Assembly (NCBI GenBank): GCA_003575245.1
Contig: NMQN01000416.1
Coordinates: 1 to 5,648, forward strand
From: Candidatus Atribacteria bacterium 1244-E10-H5-B2
GTDB lineage: Bacteria; Atribacterota; JS1; SB-45; 34-128
DNA: 5,648 nucleotides
Direction: 5' to 3'
This document shows positions 1-4,874 of this stretch, piece after piece. Made by a program: the position numbers and the translations under genes. How positions within the stretch are numbered: position 1 is the stretch's first letter; every line of letters begins with the position of its first letter. Under the pieces are notes generated by a model. The model ran no database searches, was not told the DNA's origin, and worked only from the letters and a program-made list of their open reading frames with translations.

Positions 1-5
1 ACTAT

Positions 6-34
6 AATATATACTATATTGTTATACTTGTCAA
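6..34 (-). promoter_or_regulatory. Strong leftward sigma-70 promoter at the window edge
   Basis: The minus strand has exact TTGACA (34-29), a 17-base spacer, and TATATT (11-6), five of six matches to TATAAT. Transcription would leave the window to the left, in the same direction as all genes here, so another transcription unit begins just outside. Confidence 0.75.
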
Positions 35-100
35 TACCCCTATAATAAATATTTTAATAATCTTTATAAATGGTCTACTATAAACCTATAGGATTAAACA

Positions 101-116
101 CTTTATTGCTTTATTG
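101..116. repeat. Short tandem repeat CTTTATTG x2
   Basis: Two exact adjacent 8-bp units in the non-coding stretch 1-282. It may be part of a regulatory region for the leftward promoter nearby or chance in AT-rich DNA. Apart from the hairpins and the promoter, nothing else is visible in this stretch. Confidence 0.25.
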
Positions 117-168
117 CCTATCATTAACTTATATAACAAAGGTAACTTGTGTTACATAGAGACTAAAG

Positions 169-228
169 CCCTGGTTGAATAACCACAGGGAGCCACAGGT
201 AAAAATAGAAGAATTTTTTTGTTTACCT
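169..228. repeat. Two hairpins downstream of the small-gene operon
   Basis: One inverted repeat pairs CCCTGGTT (169-176) with AACCACAGGG (181-190), with a two-base bulge. A second pairs AGGTAAA (197-203) with TTTACCT (222-228) around an A/T-rich loop. They follow the last small gene by 55 bases and could slow or end transcription, though neither has a clean T-run on the minus strand. Confidence 0.35.
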
Positions 229-282
229 TTTTAGCCTGATTTCGCCCCTTTAATTTTACATAATTTATCTGTTCACTTTTGC

Positions 283-441
283 CTACCCTCTGGTGGCCAT
301 CCCTACATACGGGTTCCCTTCTTTTGGTACTGGTACCGCCATTATTAACTCCAACAATTCTTCTATATCCTCTTCGCCCAATTCATACCTATATCCTTTC
401 AAAATTTCCCAAACAATTTTTCTGTATTCTACTTTTGTCAA
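283..441 (-). CDS. Small acidic protein of unknown function (52 residues)
   Basis: TTG start with GAGGTG upstream, six bases between AGGTG and the start codon. The product starts MTKVEYRKIVWEILKGYRYE, continues with an acidic helix (GEEDIEELLELI), and ends with a Pro/Gly-rich stretch PVPKEGNP. Two amphipathic helices and then a loop are likely. It follows the membrane protein gene by 22 bases. Coding is supported by the ribosome binding site, the plausible amphipathic composition and its place in the operon. Two longer open frames on the opposite strand here lack these marks. Family not recognised. Confidence 0.6.
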   Translation of the reverse strand: MTKVEYRKIVWEILKGYRYELGEEDIEELLELIMAVPVPKEGNPYVGMATRG

Positions 442-463
442 TTTTCTCACCTCACTTTTTTAT

Positions 464-571
464 TTAAGTTTTGCCTTTTCTGTCTTTAGTGTGGTTATGA
501 AAGCAAATTCCGAAAATTATGAAGATTATAGCAACCCAACCCATCAATCCTAAAATGTAGAGAATTACCAC
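464..571 (-). CDS. Small single-pass membrane protein (35 residues)
   Basis: GTG start with AGGAG seven bases upstream. The product has one hydrophobic helix, about residues 2-24 (VILYILGLMGWVAIIFI, then IFGIC), followed by a short basic tail HNHTKDRKGKT. The basic tail suggests an N-out/C-in orientation. It lies 59 bases after the Toprim gene and 22 bases before the next small gene, on the same strand, so the three may be co-transcribed. Family not recognised. Small membrane proteins of this kind are common in phage early and accessory regions; no function is assigned. Confidence 0.6.
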   Translation of the reverse strand: MVILYILGLMGWVAIIFIIFGICFHNHTKDRKGKT

Positions 572-630
572 TTCAATTCTCCTTTCCTTATTAGCTTAGT
601 CTTTCAGCTATAACATTTACATATGGCAAA

Positions 631-960
631 TTATTCTTCTTCTTCCTTTTCCTTAATTAATTCTTTTGCCCTTGATCTTCCAACCTCTATGGCTGATAAA
701 TAATCATAATAGGCATCTTCCCCAAGCCACTTATCTATAAAATCTTGTAGCATTTTTCTCCCTAAATCAGGGACAATTACTATGGCGTTAGCTTCACATT
801 TCCTGACCCCGTATTTGGCGATATATTCCCTTACGTGATAGATATTTTTCTTATAGAATTCATGGTGGGGACTACTCATATCTTTACCAGAGGCAGTTAG
901 TAGATTATCTACCCAGGTGAGGTTATTATCTTGAATGAAGTTATAAGCCAATACGTTCAA
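631..960 (-). CDS. C-terminal continuation of the Toprim protein in a shifted frame
   Basis: Up to 109 residues, overlapping the end of the preceding ORF by 20 bases. Its only early start is TTG at 960, with no ribosome binding site before it. The content reads as a direct continuation: NFIQDNNLTWVDNLLTASGKD, then YIAKYGVRKCEANAIVIVP and a leucine-rich, charged tail. Skipping one base after the last sense codon of the first ORF joins VERIGL to NFIQDNNLTW and restores one protein of about 340 residues. The join suggests either an indel that broke the gene, a +1 recoding event, or a sequencing or assembly error. It is unlikely to be an independently translated gene. No function is assigned to this part alone. 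Confidence 0.6.
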   Translation of the reverse strand: MNVLAYNFIQDNNLTWVDNLLTASGKDMSSPHHEFYKKNIYHVREYIAKYGVRKCEANAIVIVPDLGRKMLQDFIDKWLGEDAYYDYLSAIEVGRSRAKELIKEKEEEE

Positions 961-1657
961 CTTTGAGATTTGCAGGTTCCCAACCAGTAAAAGTACTATA
1001 TTTTTTAAACCAATCCTCTAAAACTTCACTTATATACAAACCTGGTGGGTCAAAATCACAACAGACTAATAGTACTGGTTCCTTGCCTTCTTCTTCTGCT
1101 AACTGGAAGTTCCTCGCCATTACTGCCTTTTGTTCTAAACTCCCCCAACCATGTAGATTCGCCATTGGTATTTTATATTTGTTACAAATATCCGAGAAGA
1201 GTGATTTTAGATCAACCTTTTCAACTAATAATTGGAGGTAGCAATCTTTATCTTCCCAAAAGCTTATACCATCATATCGCCAATAGGAAGAATGAAAATA
1301 ACTTCCTGCAGTTTGCCACATATTATATTGACCTTCGACAAATTCTTCTACTGATTCACTTTCATCATTTTGTCCTTTAACTTCATGGCTTTCATCTTCC
1401 AGGATAAAACCCGGTTCCAAAAATCCGTAGTATCGGCACTCATTAATCCATATCTGTCCTCTTTCAAAATCACTTTTTTTCAAGCCAAACTGTTCCATAA
1501 TATAGCACCAACCCCTTGCGCTCATCTGAAAATCTATCCCTCTTTGCATTTCCTTTAAGTCTTCTGAGAATGCCTGCAATGAATTTATGTATTCTTCTTC
1601 TGCTCCCTTTTTTTGACCGCCTTTCTTCCGCATAATCGGAAGTCGTATATCCATCAT
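941..1657 (-). CDS. Toprim-domain protein related to topoisomerase VI subunit A, N-terminal part (frameshifted)
   Basis: 238 residues with a Spo11/Topo VI-A-like Toprim fold. Residues about 41-82 (MSARGWCYIMEQFGL, then INECRYYGFL) form the domain seen before Toprim in such phage and plasmid proteins. The metal-binding motifs follow: Glu146 in LLVEKVDLKSL, the HGWGSLEQ turn at 169-176, and Asp201/Asp203 in VLLVCCDFDPPGLYIS. The ORF stops soon after VERIGL (residues 233-238), before the Toprim region looks complete. The rest of the protein continues in another frame (631-960). AGGAG precedes the ATGATG start pair by four or seven bases; either ATG is possible. No topo VI B-like ATPase or catalytic tyrosine domain is evident, so topoisomerase activity is not claimed. 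A nucleic-acid processing role in replication is inferred from its position next to the initiator. Confidence 0.7.
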   Translation of the reverse strand: MMDIRLPIMRKKGGQKKGAEEEYINSLQAFSEDLKEMQRGIDFQMSARGWCYIMEQFGLKKSDFERGQIWINECRYYGFLEPGFILEDESHEVKGQNDESESVEEFVEGQYNMWQTAGSYFHSSYWRYDGISFWEDKDCYLQLLVEKVDLKSLFSDICNKYKIPMANLHGWGSLEQKAVMARNFQLAEEEGKEPVLLVCCDFDPPGLYISEVLEDWFKKYSTFTGWEPANLKVERIGL

Positions 1658-1694
1658 TTCACTCCTTTCTTATTTAGCACTTCAAATTTTAGAT

Positions 1695-1744
1695 ATCCAT
1701 CCTTATGTCCCCTCTAAATTTTTTTCCCTTAACTAAGGATGGAT
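1695..1744 (-). promoter_or_regulatory. Inverted repeat in the leader of the Toprim gene
   Basis: Perfect 11-bp arms ATCCATCCTTA (1695-1705) and TAAGGATGGAT (1734-1744) flank a 28-base loop, in the gap between the initiator stop and the Toprim ribosome binding site. The stem could form in mRNA or serve as paired half-sites for a dimeric protein. A T-run does not follow on the minus strand, so it is not a standard terminator. Confidence 0.5.
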
Positions 1745-1759
1745 TGATTTTCTTCTTTT

Positions 1760-2641
1760 TCAAGATGAAGCAACCTGGCACCCCGGGTACCCTCTAATTC
1801 TCTCTAAAGCTATTCTGGCCAATTCAGCAATCTTTAGCCTATCCCTTTTTAACTCTTCCGGGGTTCTATCGTCTTTTTTTGGTATATATCTCGGGTAAAA
1901 ATCATCAGAACTATCTCCATTACCGCCATTATCGCTAATAACTGGCATATTTTTATTAGGATAATCGACCTTTAATATTTTTAATAAATAAGCCTTGCAA
2001 TTTCTGATTCCCTGCCGGTTCCCTAAAGCCTTTAATTTATTTTTAACTTGCTCCGGGGTATAAGCTTTTAATAATCTCTCAACTTCCTGATCGCTAAAAT
2101 TTAATTTCTTTAATTCCTTCTTAAGCGATCCATATTTAGTAAGCTCTTGCTCTTTAATATCTGCTGTAGTCTTTGTATTAAGAAGCAAAGTGGGATTCCC
2201 ACTTTTCTTAGTAACGTGTGATTCCCACTTTACTAAGAAAAGGGAAGTTAATTTCTCAGTCAGATAATCAGCATTGATATCGTACCAAGTGACACCTTGC
2301 TTATCCTGGTAATAGATAATAAAGGCTTCTTCTTTTTTTATTTTATTTCTAGTTTTGCCCATTTTAAAGCCTATCCTCTTTATAGCGGTATCAAATTCCT
2401 CTCTGGTAAAGCACAATTCTTCAAGCCAGGAATCACCTTCACTATATAAAGCGTGATTGCATTTATCCTTAAACTTATAAAACTTCTTTCTACCCCCTTT
2501 TTTCCACCAGTATAAAACCTGCTGCAGAATGATCGTAGACAATACGCTACCAGTAATTTTATTCAATTTCGGCCGGTAAGGTACTAAAGTAACATCATCT
2601 GCAATAATCCCTATAACATCTAGTTTTGAATTTTCGGTCAT
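1760..2641 (-). CDS. Phage replication initiator-like protein with N-terminal winged helix
   Basis: Probably a DNA-binding protein that starts element replication, 293 residues. Residues about 20-128 follow the pattern of replication-protein winged helices in phages and plasmids of low-GC bacteria: SVLSTIILQQVLYWW, GDSWLEELCFTREEFDTAIKRI, then an aromatic strand EAFIIYYQDKQGVTWYDINADYL. Residues 134-155 are a Lys/Ser/Thr-rich linker, and the DNA encoding it holds an iteron-like repeat cluster. Residues 170-224 are helical, and GIRNCKAYLLKILK resembles the end of helicase-loading or DnaD-like C-terminal segments. The last 60 residues are polar. The ATG at 2641 has GGAAGGGAAGTG upstream. Spacing to the Toprim gene is about 100 bases. 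The exact family and the helicase partner are not determined. Confidence 0.7.
   Translation of the reverse strand: MTENSKLDVIGIIADDVTLVPYRPKLNKITGSVLSTIILQQVLYWWKKGGRKKFYKFKDKCNHALYSEGDSWLEELCFTREEFDTAIKRIGFKMGKTRNKIKKEEAFIIYYQDKQGVTWYDINADYLTEKLTSLFLVKWESHVTKKSGNPTLLLNTKTTADIKEQELTKYGSLKKELKKLNFSDQEVERLLKAYTPEQVKNKLKALGNRQGIRNCKAYLLKILKVDYPNKNMPVISDNGGNGDSSDDFYPRYIPKKDDRTPEELKRDRLKIAELARIALERIRGYPGCQVASS
2187..2242. repeat. Iteron-like repeat cluster inside the initiator gene, candidate replication origin
   Basis: Two 16-bp direct repeats, GTGGGATTCCCACTTT (2190-2205) and GTGTGATTCCCACTTT (2216-2231), differ at one base and are 26 bp apart. The first sits in a perfect 19-bp palindrome (2187-2205). 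A perfect 13-bp inverted repeat CTTTTCTTAGTAA/TTACTAAGAAAAG (2202-2214 and 2230-2242) interlocks with them. The cluster encodes the linker of the initiator (residues about 134-152). Lambda-like phages are known to place origin iterons in this position of the O gene. The origin role here is inferred. Confidence 0.6.
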
Positions 2642-2681
2642 TTAAATCACTTCCCTTCCTTTATTTGACTTTTTTATTAAG

Positions 2682-2700
2682 TTTTTATATAATATAAAAA
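2682..2700. repeat. AT-only palindrome upstream of the initiator gene
   Basis: Perfect 9-bp arms TTTTTATAT and ATATAAAAA with one central base, about 41 bases before the initiator start codon. It lies in very AT-rich DNA, so it may be chance. It could also be a promoter/operator region; no confident -35/-10 pair was found for this gene. Confidence 0.3.
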
Positions 2701-2745
2701 ATGCTATTAGGTTTTTTCTTTACCTCTTAGCCATTTTGCATAAAT

Positions 2746-2790
2746 AAAAAGCCTTCGATCACTTTGCGGTGTCGGGGGTTTTTTATTTTT
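2746..2790. terminator. Terminator-like hairpin after the capsid gene (bidirectional, stronger on plus)
   Basis: The left arm (2746-2762) and right arm (2769-2784) pair around loop TTTGCG with one bulge (2759). In plus-strand RNA the pairing is continuous through G-U pairs and is followed by a T-rich tract. In minus-strand RNA two of those positions become A-C mismatches, but a T5 run still follows. It begins at the capsid stop codon, so it probably ends capsid transcription and also blocks transcription coming from the left. Confidence 0.7.
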
Positions 2791-4029
2791 TTATATGGTA
2801 GCTAATTTTATAAAAGGCGAGACCGTTGTTTCGCCATCCGCCAAAATTGTCGAAGAGGTATCTAGTGGCTGTCCATCTATCCTCAAACTTGCTTTAAATG
2901 AAATCATATCAGATTTAAAGCCAAGGCTTGTATCGCTTTTTACAGAAATCCCTTCTCTTATTAACATCGCATACCTACTAAAATCAATTAATTGTAAATT
3001 CCCTGAATCGCCAAGTTTCGCGCAATGTTCCGTAAAAATTACCGGCCGAGAAAATAACCGCCAGACCCCAGAGACCTCATTAAACGCATGATACCAAGTC
3101 CCTCCAGTACCTATGGGGAGGTTTAGGCGTAATAATTCTCCTAAATTTGATAAACTCGATAGGAAAATGCTCTTATTAAAACTGGCTGGATGGATCCGAG
3201 AAATTAAATTGGTTACGTTATATACGTTCAATGTATCACTATCCTGGCCACTCTCTCCTGCAACTTCGATAACGCCATCACAATTAGTTATGGACAAAAT
3301 TTTTCCTGCACCAGTCCCCGAATCTGTTAAGACACAAGAATCAATTTCGAAGGCTAAGGCTTTGGCAAAGATACCCGATAATAGGGTTTCGGTCTTCACC
3401 GCTGAATCTTCAACTAGCTCCTCAGAAATATCAACTAGGCAAGTGAGTTTATTGAGTTTTAGCACCAGTTGTCTGATCTTCACGTTGGTGGATTCGGTAT
3501 AATCTGAGCCTTCTCCAGTCCAATAAGTATTTACCCCTGCGATATTACTGCTATGGTCATAATCCGAAAGAGCAGGGATGGTTAAAGTATTTCCCTTACC
3601 TTTACCGATGGAATAAATTTTGCATCTTTTCCTACAAATCTCCTCCTCAAGCATCATATCGATTATCTCATTTGAAAATTGGGAGGGCAAAAGGAATCCA
3701 CCGGTTTCCCCGGTCCCTTCGACCATATCACGTTCTAAACGTTGTAATTTACTGTGGTCATTATTTTTCACGGCTTGGAGGACTTCGCCTAGTGAACTAA
3801 AGCCATTATCTACCCCTTCGCCGAACATATCTTTGGCTTTCCGGTTATAGCCAAAATTTGCTTTATCCTGTGTACCTTCAGCATCGGTAAAAGTGCCGAA
3901 CATTTTATTTTTTACCGGCTTATTTAGCTTTTCAAACATTGCATCTTGATAAGGCTTCACTTCAGCTAAGACTTTTTTTTCAACCGTTTCGCCGATAATT
4001 TCTTTTATTTTGTCTAATGTAATACCCAT
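2791..4029 (-). CDS. HK97-fold major capsid protein
   Basis: The main shell protein of a tailed-phage head, 412 residues. The N-terminal 100 residues are charged and helical (KIKEIIGETVEKKVLAEV, then FSSLGEVLQAV), like the delta/scaffold domain of HK97 capsids. The mature part begins near residues 105-115 with GTGETGGFLLP, the usual start of the folded shell domain. Further family marks are LPSQFSNEII, LTIPALSD, the core stretch ending SRPVIFTEHC, and the C-terminal LIDFSRYAMLIREGISV followed by SFKASLRIDGQP. The ATG at 4029 is chosen because AGGTG lies six bases before it; a GTG at 4038 would overlap that site. A delta-like N-terminus implies removal by a prohead protease, but none is visible here. 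The gene follows a long structured leader and ends at a terminator. Fold assignment is secure. Confidence 0.93.
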   Translation of the reverse strand: MGITLDKIKEIIGETVEKKVLAEVKPYQDAMFEKLNKPVKNKMFGTFTDAEGTQDKANFGYNRKAKDMFGEGVDNGFSSLGEVLQAVKNNDHSKLQRLERDMVEGTGETGGFLLPSQFSNEIIDMMLEEEICRKRCKIYSIGKGKGNTLTIPALSDYDHSSNIAGVNTYWTGEGSDYTESTNVKIRQLVLKLNKLTCLVDISEELVEDSAVKTETLLSGIFAKALAFEIDSCVLTDSGTGAGKILSITNCDGVIEVAGESGQDSDTLNVYNVTNLISRIHPASFNKSIFLSSLSNLGELLRLNLPIGTGGTWYHAFNEVSGVWRLFSRPVIFTEHCAKLGDSGNLQLIDFSRYAMLIREGISVKSDTSLGFKSDMISFKASLRIDGQPLDTSSTILADGETTVSPFIKLATI

Positions 4030-4059
4030 AAAATTCACCTACTTTTTGATTGATTTAGC

Positions 4060-4078
4060 GATAATTCGCCGAATTATC
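4060..4078. promoter_or_regulatory. Operator-like 19-bp palindrome upstream of the capsid gene
   Basis: Perfect 9-bp arms GATAATTCG and CGAATTATC around a single central base, 30 bases before the capsid start codon. The size and symmetry suit a dimeric HTH repressor site or a short hairpin in the capsid mRNA leader. The regulator is not known; the nearby winged-helix protein is a candidate only by proximity. Confidence 0.5.
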
Positions 4079-4079
4079 A

Positions 4080-4091
4080 ATCTCCGGAGAT
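4080..4091. promoter_or_regulatory. 12-bp palindrome ATCTCCGGAGAT, copy 1
   Basis: A perfect 12-bp palindrome in the leader of the capsid gene. An identical copy lies inside the terminase gene at 5577-5588. It is a possible protein binding site; no function can be assigned from sequence alone. Confidence 0.4.
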
Positions 4092-4093
4092 GA

Positions 4094-4102
4094 ATTTTAA
4101 CA
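4094..4102 (-). promoter_or_regulatory. Weak extended -10 promoter candidate before the capsid gene
   Basis: The minus strand reads TGTTAAAAT (4102-4094), an extended -10 element of the TGN-TAAAAT type with no recognisable -35 box. The predicted start would fall on or near the palindrome at 4080-4091. This is a weak call. Capsid transcription could equally read through from the HTH gene promoter. Confidence 0.25.
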
Positions 4103-4143
4103 CCAACTAATTGTTCTTACGGTATTCGATATCACTATTTTGT

Positions 4144-4265
4144 TTTAAAAGATCTAAATTTGGGGGCAGTAGGCAAACACGCTAAAAAACTACTGCCCCC
4201 TTGTTCCCGTTTAAGACCTTCTATCTATCTCCAGGTCTCCCCTAATAGCTTAAAGATCTTTTAAA
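4144..4265 (-). other. Nested inverted-repeat region, possible structured RNA or cis element
   Basis: A perfect 12-bp outer inverted repeat (4144-4155 with 4254-4265, core AAAAGATCT) encloses two further hairpins. One has perfect 11-bp arms GGGGGCAGTAG/CTACTGCCCCC (4162-4172 and 4190-4200, loop 17). The other has 6-bp arms AGACCT/AGGTCT (4214-4219 and 4233-4238, loop 13). Together they could fold into a closed multi-branched structure of about 122 bases. It is probably transcribed leftward in the leader between the HTH gene and the capsid gene. No ORF with a usable ribosome binding site lies here. The outer arm contains the palindrome AGATCT, which raises the chance of a coincidental match. 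Function unknown: structured leader, small RNA, or DNA site for packaging or recombination. Confidence 0.45.
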
Positions 4266-4337
4266 GGAAATGAACTATAGTTAGGAGCAAAGAATCCAGT
4301 TTATAGAGGGGATATTGTAAGACCCTCATTTCCCTGG

Positions 4338-4366
4338 GGGGGCACCCCTAACTTGACTCTGCCCCC
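4338..4366 (-). repeat. GGGGGCA/TGCCCCC stem-loop after the HTH gene
   Basis: Perfect 7-bp inverted arms (4338-4344 and 4360-4366) enclose a 15-base loop, two bases past the stop codon of the HTH gene. It could end or stabilise that transcript, but no T-run follows on the minus strand, so it is not a standard intrinsic terminator. The same GGGGGCA/TGCCCCC pairing recurs in the hairpin at 4162-4200. Confidence 0.6.
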
Positions 4367-4368
4367 TA

Positions 4369-4803
4369 TTATACTTTCTGAAATTCTTTTTTAAGTTTAG
4401 TTCCCCGATATCGTAAATTCTCTATAACTTTTTTAGGTACTTTTTCATTTAATTGCTCGTTCTTTTTATCTATTTTGACTAAGTTTTTTTTTATGTTCCC
4501 CTCGAGATCGGCAATTATCTTTTGTTTTACTGCCATCTCTAGCCTTTTGATGTTCTCATCCATAGACTCTTTAATTGCCTGATTTATAACCTCTAGTACC
4601 ACCTTTTCCGGCTTATCAAATATATTGCCTTTATTTAAATAATTGTTTAGAATCCTTTTATCTACATACCACTTTTGCCCTATTTTTTCACCTTTAATTG
4701 TTCCATCTCTCAAGATTCGGCAAACACTTATATAGGTTAAACCAAGTATACTTTGAAGGTCTGTTGCGTCAAATTTATTTCTTATTTTGCTTGATTTTCT
4801 CAT
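4369..4803 (-). CDS. Excisionase/MerR-type winged-helix DNA-binding protein with helical tail
   Basis: A probable DNA-binding regulator or recombination accessory protein of 144 residues. Residues 11-57 fit the short winged-helix domain of the excisionase/HTH_17 type: a DATDLQSILGL helix, a TYISVCRILRDG recognition helix, then the wing KGEKIGQKWYVDKRIL and NYL. Residues about 64-143 are highly charged and helical (Lys/Glu-rich), probably a coiled coil for oligomerisation. The ATG at 4803 is chosen because AGGAGG lies nine bases before it; the upstream TTG at 4809 is only three bases from that site. It has its own consensus promoter and is followed by a GC-rich hairpin. It lies between terminase and capsid, where a portal would be expected. 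Alternatives are an Xis-like factor, a late-gene regulator or an atypical small terminase (HTH plus oligomerising helices), although small terminases usually precede the large subunit. Confidence 0.75.
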   Translation of the reverse strand: MRKSSKIRNKFDATDLQSILGLTYISVCRILRDGTIKGEKIGQKWYVDKRILNNYLNKGNIFDKPEKVVLEVINQAIKESMDENIKRLEMAVKQKIIADLEGNIKKNLVKIDKKNEQLNEKVPKKVIENLRYRGTKLKKEFQKV

Positions 4804-4846
4804 TAACAAACACCTCCTTTATGCTTTATTATAAATTTATGACTAC

Positions 4847-4874
4847 ATTATATACCCATTATTTTATATGTCAA
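4847..4874 (-). promoter_or_regulatory. Sigma-70 promoter of the HTH gene, overlapping the terL stop
   Basis: On the minus strand TTGACA (4874-4869) and TATAAT (4852-4847) are both exact consensus boxes, separated by 16 bases. The TGA stop of the terminase gene is part of the -35 box. The predicted transcription start is near 4840, about 37 bases before the start codon at 4803. A consensus promoter inside a late packaging region suggests that the downstream gene can be expressed independently of late transcription. Confidence 0.85.

Noticed and set aside
70..159. 29-codon plus-strand ORF in the left non-coding stretch
   Set aside because: No ribosome binding site or promoter, and opposite to the direction of all other genes.
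279..553. Plus-strand open frames of 62 and 86 codons
   Set aside because: No ribosome binding site, low-complexity Phe/Ser/Leu-rich products, and they lie opposite two minus-strand small genes with good start signals.
963..1558. Plus-strand open frames opposite the Toprim gene
   Set aside because: No recognisable domains; composition is that of antisense shadows of the minus-strand gene.
2187..2242. CRISPR array
   Set aside because: Only two repeat units, 26 bp period, inside a coding frame; this fits iterons, not repeat-spacer units.
2795..3850. Plus-strand open frames opposite the capsid gene
   Set aside because: The minus-strand frame is a clear HK97-fold capsid, so these are shadows.
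4273..4282. 10-bp palindrome AACTATAGTT
   Set aside because: Short and AT-rich; expected by chance in this composition and no gene start is near.
4262..4330. 22-codon minus-strand ORF (MRVLQYPLYK...) in the intergenic region
   Set aside because: AGGGA directly abuts the ATG, too close for initiation, and it runs through the inverted-repeat region.
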